NCBI GenBank assembly: GCA_018873245.2
Contig: JAEMBT020000003.1
Span: 9,009,843-9,073,842, forward strand
DNA length: 64,000 nucleotides
Reading direction: 5' to 3'
Source of the DNA: Archegozetes longisetosus
Taxonomy: Eukaryota; Arthropoda; Arachnida; Sarcoptiformes; Trhypochthoniidae
A program made the position numbers and the translations under genes. Of this stretch, positions 1 to 14,300 are shown piece after piece (the first letter of the stretch is position 1; every line of letters starts with the position of its first letter). Under the pieces are notes generated by a model. That model had not been told where the DNA came from, did no database searches, and saw nothing but the letters and a program-made list of their open reading frames with translations.

Positions 1-247
1 TTAATTGAATTCTAGAGAAATAAAGAAAAGCATTTAGCCAGATTTGATTAGTTGAAACTCATTTAATTAGAGATGAGAACCAATATACAAGTATATAAAA
101 CAAAAATGATATGATGTAAACTTGAATTAATTTAAATGAATACTGATTATTACATTTATAATACTAAATAAAACTTAAAATTATATCAATTTGCGAGTCA
201 ATACTTAGGAAAATATTTTAATAAATAACTAGACAATTGAGTCGATG

Positions 248-1851
248 TCACGTTAGTTTTGGCTGCTTTTTGAGAGCCTCCAGATCTAAAATTCGATTTT
301 TAGAAGTTTTATGTCTGCTATGGTTATCATAAAAATCGGGCGTTTTTTGAACTTTTGGTGGCGAATAAGTTAAACCGTACTTTTCGAGATAGTTTTTAGT
401 AGCAATCGATGCATTTTTTGCCAAACCATAAACTTTTAAATCAGTTCTCTCATCACGTACTAACATGTGATGTTGTTCATGTTGAAGCTGTGCTGGTCTT
501 TTCAGTTTATATTTAGGTTTTGTGTGCTCTGACTTGTCGTCGATCGAGTATTTGGTAGCAAGTCTTTTGATGTAAAGAGTCTGTTCTGATTGTAACTGAA
601 TTTGATGCTTGCGATGTTGTGGTTCTCGCTTTAGTTGAGGTGGTGTCGGGCTACAACTACTTCTTCGTCCGCTTTCATCGGTTTCGTCACTACTCGGATT
701 GTTTAGCATTGAATGAATGTTATGAATCATATGATCATAGAAGATGTCATCACAATCGGCACCGTTTTCATGGCAGCGAACCCTTTCAATGCTCGGACTA
801 TGGCCTAAATATGGACTTCGGGTTGGACTTTCAGTCAAATTAAGTCTATTCAGATCGACGTCAACATCTGACGACTCGGTTTGACATTCACTTATGGTTT
901 GCAAATGAAGTGCTCGGATGTCTTTAGAAGTTGTCGATGGAGTTTTTGGTACATTCTTCGCACCTTTCGATACTTTATTCTTAGTTTTTGTTTTAGTTAC
1001 AGGACTTATATTTTCATTGTTGTCGAGAGCTATTGATGTCATTGTCATAACTGAACGCATATTTGGATTATTTGACTTTTTATCGTCGACTTTATGGATA
1101 CGAAGCAGTTCTTGAATTTGTTCACTTATTTGCTGTAATTGAATGTCTTGTTGCTTAATCAGTTCATACATTTGTTCGTTTGTCAGAGGATTAACTGTAT
1201 TTTGAGGACGATTGGGTGGTGAAAAATGATTTGTTTTAACTGAAGAACACTTTTTCTCCACTTTATTTTTGCTTAAAACCGGGGCTGAAGTCAAATGTCT
1301 TATTATTTTGGGCTTAACTGATTTACTTGACATCAGTTTGTCGTCGGTTCTCTCATTATTTGTAATATGATTGACATCAGAACCAATTCTATCATTAATT
1401 TCATTATTTGTTTCGTTTTGAACTTCTTTTAAACGAGTCGGAAACAAGCAATCAGTTGGTCTGTCACTGAGTTTGACTTTTGATGGCAAATGATTGACGA
1501 AGTGGTTATTAGTTGGTGGTAATAAATGCTGGTTTGGAGGCGTTGGTAAACAAAATTTAGGTGGAGACTCAGGGTATGGTGGCGACGGATATATAGTCCG
1601 ATATTTCTCAAAATTATCTTTAATTTTCACTTTTGGCGACACATTAGCCGACATATCGGATGTTAGCGACAAGTCCGGAACCATTGGCTTCGGGTATATT
1701 ACCTAAAAGTAAGTGAAAATCAATCAAATAACTGAAAATCAAATAGATAATATGATTAATGTCATACCCGCGGCGGTTCGGGAATAGGGGGCGGAAGAAT
1801 GAATGGCATTTCACCACCAAATAGATTGAATCCTTTCTTATTCCGATTCAT
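248..1851 (-). CDS. STIL: STIL/Ana2-family centriole duplication protein, two exons
   Basis: STIL (Ana2 in flies, SAS-5 in worms) is a centriole assembly factor that binds PLK4 and SAS-6 to start procentriole formation. Two exons on the minus strand, 1851-1768 and 1702-248, join in phase 0 (donor GTATGA, acceptor TTTTAG) to give 512 residues. Two family hallmarks are visible. A short coiled coil at about residues 202-232 (core QQDIQLQQISEQIQELL) resembles the STIL coiled coil that binds PLK4. A STAN motif near the C-terminus, about residues 449-475, has the core NASIATKNYLEKYGL. The N-terminus is proline-rich (PPPIPEPPR, YPSPPYPESPP), where the family has its CPAP/Sas-4 binding segment. The remainder is low-complexity and polar. 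It is far shorter than human STIL, in line with the compact Ana2-type architecture. Identification rests on the two motifs; most of the chain is not alignable by eye. Confidence 0.82.
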
Positions 1852-4800
1852 TACTAATAATTTTTGTTGACTTAAGTTATTTTTTAATTTTATTAGTCAT
1901 TCAACACATTGTTTAATTGTAATTAATGAATTATTTGAATTTAAAATAAAATTAGACCAAAACAAACACTAAAATATTTTTGGCGGCAAAATATGTAAAC
2001 ACGCGATTCGTTAAGATTTGCTATTTTTTGAATTTGGCTCAAAATTCGCATCAAAGAGACATCTATTGGCTGCCAAATTAGAAATTGATTAAACTGTAGA
2101 TTCTTTAGTTATTTTTACTTCATTTTGTTCGTCAAAATACATTTTAAATAATAATTAATGAAATAATACTGTATTTTGAATGATTTAATTGAAAATAAAA
2201 CATTTATTAATGATAAAAATAAGCTTGAATTAAAAGCCCACACTCTAGATAAGCATGAGTTAAAGTGGACGTAATTTATGGATTTGTACGTTTCCACCAT
2301 TAAACTTTTTGATCTCAAACCCAATACTTTTCTGATTTGTCTATTCTATGAATTTTTTTGTTTGTTTTCGTTGATGTCCACTATTTATGAGATAAACAGT
2401 ACAAAAATAGTTAGCTAAAGCAATTCAGTGGTTCGTCCAATGACTAGTGAATGACACAAATGGTAAGTGAAACAATCGATTTATTAAATCTTTGTCTCTG
2501 ACAAACAGATCTGATAATTACGTTTACTATTTATATGAAATATTTGAGATAGTTCAATGTTGAATGTCAGCCTATCGCTCACGACAAGTACACTTTCGTA
2601 ACTGCGAATAAACCATTTAGTTTATTTGAATATCTATCTGTTTATTCTTATTTTCAATTATTTGACCATTTATTCTCAAAGATTAAACCGAAATCTTTAG
2701 AAAATTGTAATTGATTTGAATATTTTTGCTGAGAATTGAGAGAAAAGCTCAATTCATTATTGTATTATTATAAAACTTTATTGTACTATTTGACGCATGA
2801 TAATTATCGTTTACGATTACTCTTTTACGAGTTTTCAGTTTCTTTACTGTTATTTAGTTCAAGACTACTGACCTATCAATCATTAACAAAGTATCTAAAA
2901 TATGAATAATTTGCTAAAAAAACTTTGAAAATGGTTTTGATAAATGAGTATCGATTCATAGTTGAGCCTTGTGAGTGGATTGCTTACATCACAAGTGCTA
3001 CGAATTGAGTGTAAAGCTTGGCCTAAAATGTTCATTTAGTTGATCTGACAGCTGTGCTAAATGTATTACATAACTCAGGCCAATCCTTAAATCAAGTCTG
3101 AAACTAAGTTAATGTTGTGTACCGTTTAATCCTGTTAAATCTATTATAAAGAGTGTCATTTTAAATGAAACTCTCCTAAAATTATTTGAAACTTGTTTGG
3201 CATTCAACTTTGTTTTCAATTCATCAAAACAGATGTCACTCGTAGAAGAGGGTCAAATATTGACCAAAACCACAGTCAATACTCTATTATTAAGTTATAT
3301 GAGAAGTCAGAACAACTTATTTATGCGAATAGTTTTCCGCGAATTAAGACGACTTTGATTTGATTTGAATTGAATCAAATAAGAACCGATACTTACGAAA
3401 TGAGAGACAATTTTGTGTAGAAAGAGATTTTCCTATACCATTATACTATTACTATGTTTTATAAACGAGTGATTCTTTTGATAATTTAATGAAAGCTTCA
3501 TTTATTATATTGTCTTTAGGGACATATTTTCTATTGTTTCCTAAAGTAATTAAATTTTCTAAACAGTACTGAAACTCGCGAAGAGATCAGTTTGAATGAA
3601 GACTAATTCGCTGTTGGGTATAGACTACACTGTTTTCAAATCGTTAATCAAACAGTGTTAAAGTCGTAACTTTTTAGCTGAGAGCAGTGTGTTCTACGGT
3701 TCGCGTCATATGTTGTCCATAACTACACAGAAACCCATTAGTTATATTCTCAACCAAATGATGACATGAAGTGTCAAAAAAGACAATAATTATAAGGCAG
3801 TAACTGATTAAATAAGATGGAGAGCCGGAAAAGTAATGAAAATATTGATTAATAGGATGAGTAGAAAGCAATAATTTGCATGAGCTTAGGGTAAAGAGGT
3901 TTGACTGTATTCTATTTTTAAGTAAGAGAATGTCCTTTTGTAAAGCCATACCACGAGAGGACATACTATAGATAAAGAAGAAAAAATCTGGTCTTATAAT
4001 ACAGTATTGAACAGAATGGTATTCCTGCTGTTTTTCTCATTGGACTGCTTGGCAGCTCAACTTTTAGTAATATTTAAGTGTTCACACAATCGATCTTTTT
4101 TTAAACACTAATTTATCATTTCTTACGCTAACCATTCAGAGAGAGCTTTAGATCAACATTTTTTTGTTGTTCAGTTTTAGTCATTGTAATAAATTTAAAT
4201 TGAAATATAGTATACCATAAGTATTATGCCATGAAAAGTACCCCAAAAACTGATGAACTCTTGATTGTTGGCTTGAAAACGAATAGTCAATCAGCTTTTA
4301 ATGATTGGTTTAATGTTTTTCTTAAAGTAATCCTGTTATCCTTGAGTTTCTAGCCAACTAATCACATGACTCACGACGTCGTTATCAAATCACCAAATTT
4401 CTGGTAATATCTTATGGGTTTCACTTCAATTGTAGTTCTAGTTTTGCATAACATTAGGAAAATTTCCTAAGAAACAATTTGCATACTCTATACTTGCATT
4501 AGAGGTTGGCTTTTGTTTGAGCTCACTTTCACTTTGACTCCCTTTTACTAAATATAATAATTCATATAAAATAAAATAAATATTGAATTTCAAACTTTGC
4601 AAAATAGAGACACTACAACAGATTATTATATATTACCTGTAGATTAAACATGTATTTTGCTATCACTATAATATTAAAGTCCTTAAACTACGTCCAGCTC
4701 AACAAAGATTCATATCAGACCTACAATAGTTTCTGCAATTTTTTTTCAAAAGACAGTATTTACTCATTCATTCAGTATTTGGATTAAATCCGAACATTTC

Positions 4801-7320
4801 TGGCTAACAAACTAGTTCTACGTCTCAAATAAATAATAATAATAAATATTTTGGGCAAACAGCTTTTTCCAAAATTGAATGAGTGATAACTCGAGAATTA
4901 TTGTTTGGTAAACACGAGCAAACAAAATCTAGATTTTAGGAAAATCAAAATTTGAGAACCAGAACGTGAATGCGATGATTAAAATTGATTTTTGTTTGGA
5001 GCAATATTTATATCTTGAAAATTGGTCATTAAGCAAAGTGCGAAAACCTCTGTTTTATAGCCATGAGAAATCTATATCATTTTAAGTGTTCAGAAATCTA
5101 TTAAACATTTAATGGCCAAAAATAACTGATCAGTTATCAGTATTGATAGTTGTCTTATATTCTAGTTTTCGACTTAAAATTGAATAGCCTCTAAAACACG
5201 AAGGTTTAGATCGATTATCAAAATGAATTTGTTGCATAAGACGTTGACATAAAATAGATTAGAGAAATATTTTCATTACTTAAAAGCATGTGACTAGAAA
5301 ACAATCTGCAAATATCTTCAAACTCTATGCTGTTATTCAAAGTGCGATTTTGTGTTACAGGATCTCACCTTTCATTATAAATAAACATTTATTTTAATCT
5401 AAAGTCCTCTTTGCGTACGTCGAAATTAAAAACGCTTTTCAGCATTTATTTCTTAAACTACTTTGTTTCTATGGTCTGACTTTTCTTTTATTATATTTTC
5501 AATCCATTGTTCTCTGCATCTAAGGTTTGCAAAATTGGCGGTTACGCCCCTGTTATGTTGACTGCAATAAATTTTATGCAATTCTGACCACATGAGTAAA
5601 TCGTGTTTTCCATCTTGTTTTTGTTGGGCTCAAAATGATTTGAACCTTTTATTCTGTGCATCAGTGAGTGTTTGAGAAATAGTTGGTTTAGAAATAAAAG
5701 CACTTTTTCGTAGTTACTGTAACTGCAACTTAAGTAAAGTTAACTTTTGTACTAAAAAATCAAAAGGCACCAATAGTGATTGCACTTTGCTCTTAATCTT
5801 AGTATAATTTCTTAGTCTCAATCGTCAAAAGCACCATTTGATTGAGTACAAAGTTTCCATCAAATACTTCATTCAACACTAACTCTCACTTTAATGGCAA
5901 AAGAATTGATATGAAATGCAATCTCTTTTCCTTTCTAACACTTCTAATAACTTAGAAATGCCTGTCGTCTGAGAAAGAGTTGTCTGAAATTCCTTACGAT
6001 TGAGTAGAAGAGGAGAAAAATATTTATTAGATTTTTTTGAAAGCAGTTACGACTCGAGATAATAGGATTTTGAATTGAATGGACTTATGATGTGAAAAAA
6101 GCATATTTGTTATGGAATTTGCATTTTAATGGTGTTTGGATTTTTGTCTTTCAACTTGAAAACTCATTGATTTGTATCTGGAAAAGAGTTGATTTTTTGT
6201 AGAGGAACTAAGTTTTCAAATGCACTTCAAGTTAATACCTATTTGCGAGTCCTTCACCTCTCCATTGCATTTGTATTAAGGTAAATGTCAAAGAATTCCA
6301 TCTGTTCATTGCTCTTGTTGTACATTCTTTCAGGAAAATTTGTAGACACTATCAAAAAAATGCACTTAAAGATCACAGATGTTATGCAAAGAGCAGGATT
6401 GGGAGCAGTGGAAATTTTCCGTATATCTATATATAATGTTCCTTAAGCTCTCATTCGCATCTCTTAATATGCATTCAGCGTGACTGAAGAAGTTAAATCA
6501 GGTTAACATATGTTCATGAGTGACTACTGTTTCAGTTCTTATTTGAAAACTTGGTTATTAAGTTTAGCTATTAAAGTAAACCTGAATGATCGTCTTAAAT
6601 TGTTAGTATTATTAGTGCGCAACGTCTAATTGTAACCTTGAATTGCTAGGAAATCGGAAAAAGATGCGTTGTTTCCCTCTCCTTCAGCCTTTTAACAGAT
6701 TTTGTTTTATCTAGTATTATTTTTACTTCAATTATTTATTACTGTTTGTCGAGAACTTTGTATCTGTTTAATTGAAGCGAACTGTCGAGTGTTTTCGCGT
6801 CTATAATCTGACTCAATGTGACAATTTGTCAATAGCTGTGATATCAAAATTGACTTTCGATTGAAATATTATCACAGCTATTATTGCTTATTCATTATCG
6901 TAATTATAGCCTTAAGTAAATAGCAGAGCAGTACAAGTATAAAACTGCTGAATAACTCGAACGTGTGTAATATTTAAAATATTGAAAAATTGAAATTACA
7001 ATTTGTCGACGTATTTTGAAGCAATAGTAATAATAATAATAATAATAATTTAATAATTAAAAGGGTTAACTACCAGTTATTGTAAAAGTTATTGCCTTGA
7101 ATTGAATTGAGATCGATACAATATCTATAAATAAAAATCAACTCAAGGATCAACTCTCACACTGTTTCAAAGTGTGATACTTCAAACCTTATATTAAATA
7201 TCGCTGCTATTGTTGGACTCATTAATTCTGGGAAACGTTTAGAGCTGAGAGTCTCTGTCAGTCTATATCAAACGATATTAATTATCATTTGGTTTATTGG
7301 GAAAAGACCAACAGCAGAGA
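1852..7320. other. Long AT-rich intergenic stretch, head-to-head between STIL and OAT
   Basis: About 5.4 kb with no convincing coding exon on either strand. The short open frames here (for example 2115-2324 and 3674-3964, minus) have no recognisable motif. Simple AAT/TAA microsatellites lie at about 4831-4845 and 7028-7049. It must contain the promoters of both flanking genes, but no core promoter element could be assigned. The sequence just before the OAT start (GGGAAAAG at about 7300-7307) could be a splice acceptor for a noncoding first exon further upstream. Confidence 0.6.
7028..7049. repeat. (TAA)n microsatellite
   Basis: About seven uninterrupted TAA units, roughly 270 bases upstream of the OAT start codon. 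Confidence 0.85.
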
Positions 7321-8625
7321 ATGAATCGAATAAGAAGTATAGGATTAAAAAAAGTGATTTCAACGGTCCGTAACTATTCTGTGGCGCGACCAGTGGTAAA
7401 AGCAGAGAACAAAGTGATCACTACTTCGCAGCAAGTGTTTGATCGTGAAGAAAAATATGGTGCACATAATTATCATCCGTTGCCTGTCGCTCTATCGCGT
7501 GGAAAAGGTGTACATGTATGGGACGTAGAGGGAAAAAAATATTATGATTTTCTATCTGCTTATTCAGCCGTAAATCAGGGCCATTGCCATCCAGTCATTG
7601 TCAATGCACTCAAACAACAGTCGGAAATTCTCACATTAACCTCAAGAGCTTTCTATAATTCAGCCTTGGGTGAGTTCGAAGAATATATCACTAAAATGTT
7701 TGGTTACGATAAGGTATTGCCGATGAATACTGGAGTCGAGGCCTGTGAGACTGCTTGCAAACTGGCCCGAAAATGGGGATATACTGTGAAAGGTATTCCC
7801 GAGTATGAGGCAAAGATCATCTTCGTTGAGGGCAACTTTTGGGGCAGAACTCTTGCCGCCATTTCTGCTTCAACTGATCCGTCATCTTACGGAGGATTCG
7901 GTCCTTTCATGCCTGGCTTTGAGACAATACCTTATAATGACTTGAAGTCATTAGAGGAGAGGCTGGCGAGTGATAAGAACATTTGTGCGTTTATGGCGGA
8001 ACCAATTCAAGGTGAAGCTGGAGTTGTGGTGCCCGATGCCGGCTATCTTAAAGGGATACGCGATTTATGCACTAAATATAACGTTCTCTGGATAGCAGAT
8101 GAAGTGCAAACAGGACTGGCACGAACTGGAAAAATGTTGGCGTGCGATCACGAAAATGTGAAGCCAGATATTGTCTGTTTAGGTAAAGCACTTTCAGGAG
8201 GAGTCTATCCCGTGTCGGCGGTACTGGCAGACGATCAGATTATGCTAGTCATTAAGCCTGGTGAGCACGGATCCACTTATGGCGGCAATCCGTTGGCCGC
8301 CAAAGTGGCAATTGCTGCGTTGGATGTTATCCAGAACGAGAATTTGGCCGAAAACGCGGACAAGATGGGCAAACTTTTGCGCCAAGAATTGAACAAGTTG
8401 CCCCGAGAAGTAGTCAGAATAGTTCGCGGTAAAGGGTTGCTCAATGCTATTGTGATTAATGAAAAATATGATGCTTGGCATTTATGTCTCAAATTTCGTG
8501 ATAACGGTCTGCTCGCCAAACCAACACATGGCGATAAAATACGATTCGCTCCACCGCTCATTATTAATGAAGAACAACTATTGGACTGCGTTCAGATAAT
8601 AAAGAAGACTATATCACAATTGTAG
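7321..8625 (+). CDS. OAT: Ornithine aminotransferase, mitochondrial
   Basis: PLP-dependent class III aminotransferase that interconverts ornithine plus 2-oxoglutarate and glutamate semialdehyde plus glutamate in the mitochondrial matrix, linking arginine, proline and glutamate metabolism. It is a single exon of 434 residues (human 439). ATG at 7321 is preferred because the open frame further upstream begins only with TTG. The N-terminus is basic and Arg/Lys-rich ([18 protein letters not shown]), as expected of a mitochondrial targeting peptide. The Schiff-base lysine is Lys289 in LGKALSGG, and the PLP-binding aspartate is Asp260 in [37 protein letters not shown]-like, EPIQGEAGV and [12 protein letters not shown] blocks are all present and nearly identical to vertebrate OAT. 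No missing catalytic residue or frameshift was seen. The absence of coding introns is notable beside the intron-containing neighbours. Family assignment is essentially certain. Confidence 0.97.
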   Translation: MNRIRSIGLKKVISTVRNYSVARPVVKAENKVITTSQQVFDREEKYGAHNYHPLPVALSRGKGVHVWDVEGKKYYDFLSAYSAVNQGHCHPVIVNALKQQSEILTLTSRAFYNSALGEFEEYITKMFGYDKVLPMNTGVEACETACKLARKWGYTVKGIPEYEAKIIFVEGNFWGRTLAAISASTDPSSYGGFGPFMPGFETIPYNDLKSLEERLASDKNICAFMAEPIQGEAGVVVPDAGYLKGIRDLCTKYNVLWIADEVQTGLARTGKMLACDHENVKPDIVCLGKALSGGVYPVSAVLADDQIMLVIKPGEHGSTYGGNPLAAKVAIAALDVIQNENLAENADKMGKLLRQELNKLPREVVRIVRGKGLLNAIVINEKYDAWHLCLKFRDNGLLAKPTHGDKIRFAPPLIINEEQLLDCVQIIKKTISQL

Positions 8626-11290
8626 AAAATGAACGGAAAAGAAAGAATTGTTGTATTAGCACAAAAGATCAAAATATATTAAAAAAAAGAGAATTTAACT
8701 GTTGGGCACAAAACTGGGATTCTTGTTGAGATTCTGTCAGAAAATGTTTTAACTGTGGTCTAATTTCATATTTTTGTGAGATGGCAATTTTCGTAACAAT
8801 ATTACGTGATTTCCTACCACTTGAACTTTTGTTCGAACTCTCCTCTAATGCAGAATTTAATGGATAATAAATTTTGCTATTTTTGTAATCCTGTTTCAAA
8901 GTATTAGCGATTGTGATAAGATGTCAGTTATTTTTGTTCGTGTAGCTAACTGGCAGAGAATGAATTGAATTTGAAACAAATTTATGTAACATGTATTCTA
9001 TTGAGCATTGAAGAAATAAGTAATCTTAAAAATTTGTTTTTTCATCATTTGTTAGGAAATCATAGAATTATATATCATTAGTTTATATCATGCTTTCAGT
9101 TGAATATCTCTTTTTTAAGAGCAATAAAATTTTTTGGGTTTGATTTATTCGACTGGGGATTAAATGAAAGTATTCTTTGATGAAGTACTGTTTCCATCGA
9201 TAGGACCAGAAATCGAGTTTTATTGATGACTGAAATGCAAGTCTTATATATATTGTCTAAAGAAAAAATGAATTGAAAAGCGCACGATTGCGACGAAAAG
9301 GAATGAGAAAAATATAGTTAACTGTATATCATTGGCTTGTTTTTTGATGACTTATTCTCAATAGATTATAAGAGTTGCTAGCAAATCAGCCCAACTTCTT
9401 GTTGGTTGTCCATAACTTACTTTTTATGTCTTTCCTTCAAATTGATGTTACTTAACATGAAATCAAGCAAATTATATGTTAGTTAAGAGTCGTTTTTATG
9501 GGACGAGTGTTAGGCCTGGCATTCAAAATGAAGTAAGAATTAAGTTGAGCGCTAAACTTGCAAAGTGTCAGTTTAGAATAAATAAACTATTAATCAATTA
9601 TATTTATTAGGCAAAAAATGCTTTTGTCATCGTATTGACATCTAATTGTTGAAACAGTCTAGAATATAGTATTAATTATAGCACTGTTCATGTATATTCA
9701 TTATAGGTATTTGTGTATCTGTAGTAGTTTTGTTAGAATAAATCATTTATTATAAAGAAAAGGTCAATAACACAAAATCTGAAACCAAAGGTACTACTAA
9801 TCATAACGCATACCCTATCGGATCAGATATGGACTCGTTCTGGCTCTCTCTCTCTCTCTCTCTCTCTATCGTCTCTCTTGACTCTGATCGTTCGAAAGCT
9901 TCCCTAAACTTTGCAGACAGTTTACCATAAATGAGAAACAAGTAGAGTTTCTGCTGCACTTTGACTAATGGCAACAGAAATTGTGCACTTGCAGTGTATT
10001 TCACTAATTGACTTAGTGTTTAAATAATATTAATGTGATATCTAGTCTTATAAATAGAAAGTATTGATAACGTTATAAAATGTTTTAAACTGGTATTTCA
10101 CCTCTAATCAACTTATTTATTAAATCAAAATTTCAATGAAATATCTTGCAATTTAATCTGTATATTAAGAAAATCGGTGTTTAATGCATTTAAATATTGA
10201 ATAATTGGATTTAAATACAGTCAATTGTATGCTGTGTGTTGTGTATTTTGTATTTATGGAAATTTTTGCTCAAGTGCAACGATTTTGTCGGCTTTAAGCA
10301 GTCGCTCTTTCGATGTTAATCAATTTTCATGTATATTAAAATGATTTTCGTCCAATTCCGGCATTATTTGACTCGTTGAGTGAGTTTTGCAATTTATATA
10401 ATAGACAATTATTGTTAATGTCATAGAAATGTGATGTTTGGTAACTTACTTGAAATGAACCTGTAGTATTATTGACTTATAAGTAAATATAATGAATCAC
10501 GAATGCCATAACAGGTAACGAATCTAAAAAGGTTTTTTCATTACTACCTTCTAGCACGTCAATCACGAAAATTGACTTTTCAAATGAATCAAGATTCAAT
10601 TGAAAACTTATTTTAGGTATAAGTTAGTTTAGAATGAGAAAAGCTAGTATAAAATTATATTTTAGTTAGCTTACTGTTGACTATCTGTTTAAATATGAAT
10701 TTCAAGTTAATATTAATTTAAATTAATATAAAATGAAATAAACCTAAAGGATTAATAGGGTTGTAATAAAAATAAAAGTGAAAGACAATGATTTGCAGAA
10801 GGAATACAGAGAAATAGTAATATAGATGACGATTTGGCGGTGCATAATACTTTTGCTATCTGTCAAGATGGAGGATTTTCTAGCCTTAGGCTATTATGAT
10901 TGTACATCATTTGTAGTATGACATCCAGTAATTCACTGCTCCTCTCTATCTCTAGCAGAAATATGAACCACTTTTTTCTTACTATTTATCTTCTTTCTAT
11001 ACATTCAATTTATTTCCGAACTTCATTACTGCCTTTCATTTGATGAATTTAGTTGAAGACATATTCTTAACTTTAAATTGATTACAATATTTAAGCTTGA
11101 GTTCTAGTCTCAACTGAACACCTAATTGAAACAAAATAAGAAAATAAAGGGAACGCATAGCTGGCTGTAAAACAGTTCAAACTAATTATATAAATAGCTT
11201 TATGTAAATAGTATATCGTATACACCATTAAAAGAGCAATTGAAATGTCGATTAATTCGCAGACTAATCTATATTTTTATATATTACAGG
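8626..11290. other. Intergenic region between OAT and delta-catenin
   Basis: AT-rich sequence without a supportable gene. It holds the OAT 3' UTR and a CT microsatellite at about 9844-9867. A consensus acceptor (TATATTACAG, ending at 11290) marks the likely start of the first coding exon of the downstream catenin gene, so at least one upstream noncoding exon should lie in this interval; it was not located. Confidence 0.55.
9844..9867. repeat. (CT)n microsatellite
   Basis: About a dozen uninterrupted CT dinucleotides, followed by a degenerate CT-rich tail. They create a spurious Arg-Glu repeat frame on the minus strand. Confidence 0.9.
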
Positions 11291-11359
11291 TTAAAATAAT
11301 TGAGAACAAAGTATGACATTATTTTAAACTTACCACAAGATCAATAATAAACCAAGACA

Positions 11360-14300
11360 ATGGAATCGCCACAACTGTAAGTGTAAACTTAATCTGATGT
11401 AGAGTTATATGACTTGTAACACACTAATCCGCATGCTTTCTGTATTAATCGGTTATGGATTTGCATGATTAAGTATATCTCATGTCCCCATTTGGCTCTT
11501 AATGGATTTTGTGTTTCTCATTCAATATGAATGTGCTAAGAAAAAATGTTTATTTCGATTGCATTTCGTATACGTTGTGCTCCGCTTGTATTAATCATAT
11601 ATCTGAGTCATATTTGTATTATACTTAGTCATATCAGTGTTAATGCCTAATAAGCGCTATCAGTGTTCCCATTGATAATGAAATGATAAACATTGAGATC
11701 AGTTTTATTCAAATAGATTTTATTTATAGTTATGTTTGATTATATGCAAAATGGGGAATATCTGAACGATAAACGTATGTGACTATAATCAAATTGAACT
11801 TATAGTCTAAAAAGAAAATTTAAAAATAAAATGATAAATAATTATATTTTTGCTTTGGTTAACTTCTACTCTACTCTTTCGCTCTACTTAACGACTTAAC
11901 ACAACTTAATATTAACCAACCACTTGACCAACTTGTATAACAAATAGTGTGATTAATCGCAAAACTGAAATGATTGTCGACCAGCAAAGAGTTGTATCAG
12001 AAAAGGTTGAACAAGTTCAGAGGTATCTGTTCATTGTGTCTATAGTTTAATTTCTATTTTCTGATACATTTTCTTATATTGTTAGACAACCGGTTTTTCA
12101 CTAATACTTATGATGTTATGCTTTTGTTAAACAGAAACTATTATCCTGATCGAGTACCTGAAGTTCAACACTTTGTACAAGAATCACAGCCACAGATACA
12201 ACAAGAGTCATATACAGTTAGTTATAGCTCGAGTTCGGGCGCAAACGGACACCATGACGCGGACGATGCGAGCAGTAGTGGCGGCGGAAGTGCTGCCAAC
12301 AATCAACATTCATCGCAAGTGACTTCTATACCTAATGTTGAAAATGCTCAGCTTATAAGTAGGACAACTCAACAAATGAAAACACAACAAGTAATTAATT
12401 ATTTACATATGCATTCCATAAAACCACTTATGCAGATTATGTTTAAACAATTATTTGATTGCCTCATCTAAAGGTCAAAACAGTCACTAAAGTTTACACG
12501 TCGCGTGAAGTCCGTCACATTGGTCCAGACGGTCAACCGCTTGATTGTGACCCTTTTGGATCCCTGGGTCCTCCACCTGCTCCTCCATCTTCTTCTGGTG
12601 GTGATTATGGCAGCTATCCTGCAAACGAACAATTAGATTACGCTAATTATGATCAACGCTATAGTGGCGCCAACGGAGGTATCAATTACGGAATGGTTCC
12701 CTCTCCGGGTGGCTCTGGTTCTACGATACCATCTGCGGCACAACAGCAACGCCTATACGATCCATATTCCCGTAACAATCAAATCGGATATCAAATGGAT
12801 TATCACAACTATCAAGAATATCCGCTGAACACATCGACGACACCATCGCTTATGTCCGAGTCTCCTCCACCCATAAGGAGAAGCTCAATGGGGCCGCCGA
12901 TGAATCATTTACCACCATCGGGTTATGATGAACTCGACTCAACCTTCACTCATCATCAACAGCCACAACATAGTCCTTATGGTTACGCACCCGGGCCTCA
13001 GCAACAAATACATTCTCCAGGCGGTGGATTTTACAACACATACGATGATGCGCCGCAAGGTTATCTAGATAGGCGTCCGAGTTATGACGATCACGCAACT
13101 TATGGCGGATCAATACACGGACCGCCACAAGTGCCGCATTCGGTCTTTGAAGAAGACGAGACGGCATATCACGCAAACCCACCAGTCAGTCGTCAAGGCT
13201 TTCCTATGGATCAGTTGGTAGCACCCGACGGCTCCTTAGGTGACGTTCGGTGGAGAGATCCAGACTTACATGAAGTGATCGAATTTTTAGGTCATCCCAA
13301 CAACATTGTGAGAGCTAATGCGGCAGCTTATTTGCAACATCTATGCTTTATGGATGATAATATGAAGTCTAAGGCTAGAGCATTGGGTGGTATTCCTCCG
13401 TTGATCAATTTATTATCGCAAGAAGTACCAGAAATTCAGCGTAACGCTTGCGGCGCTCTTAGAAATTTGAGTTATGGCCGACAGAATGATGAAAATAAAC
13501 GTGCGATTCGTAATGCTGGCGGAATACCAGCCCTGGTCAGACTTTTAAGAAAAACAGCTGATAATGAAATTAGGGAACTGGTAACGGGTGTGCTTTGGAA
13601 TCTAAGTTCCTCTGAAGAACTAAAGAGGCCAATTATTGACGACGCTCTGACTGTTTTAGTGAATGTGATTATTATTCCTCATTCGGGTTGGGATCGAAGT
13701 ATTGACCCCAGCCTTCCAGCTCCACCGGGAGTTATGGCCAACGCGGGTGATATTTATTGGTCAACAGTCTTCAGGAACGGATCTGGTGTTCTGAGAAATG
13801 TCTCGTCTGCCGGAGAATACGCTCGACGAAAGTTACGTGAATGTGAAGGACTTGTTGATGCCTTACTATTTCTTGTGCGCGCAGCCATTGGCAAGAATGA
13901 TATGGACAATAAATCAGTTGAGAACTGTGTTTGTATTCTTCGTAATTTAAGTTATAGATGTCAGGAAGTGATTGATCCGGACTATGATAAACACTATTAC
14001 GCAAATCAAAATAATTCATTATCGCCTTCTTCGTCATCACGTGCGGCAGCAATAATGGGAGGAATTGGTAATAAGGTTGGGGATAATTTAGGCTGTTTTG
14101 GGGCTTCTAAGAAAAAATCTAAAGAATCGGCATCTAATATAACGTCTCCATCGGCCACGACTTCACCGATTAATTCATTAGACGCTAAGACACAGCAGCT
14201 GACTATTTCTGGACCTCATGCCAGCAGTGGAGCTGCAACTCCGACATCACCGCCAGTCCCACGACCGCGTTCAGAGCCGGCACGTGGTATGGAATTGTTA

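Noticed and set aside
9801-10004. Minus-strand frame with an Arg-Glu repeat
   Set aside because: The repeat is the translation of the CT microsatellite and the rest has no motif.
12079-12134. Upstream extension of the catenin exon beginning LDNRFF
   Set aside because: These codons lie before a good acceptor (TTAAACAG ending at 12134). Joining in phase 2 at 12135 keeps the frame with the upstream exons, whereas using the earlier AG at about 12086 runs into a stop.
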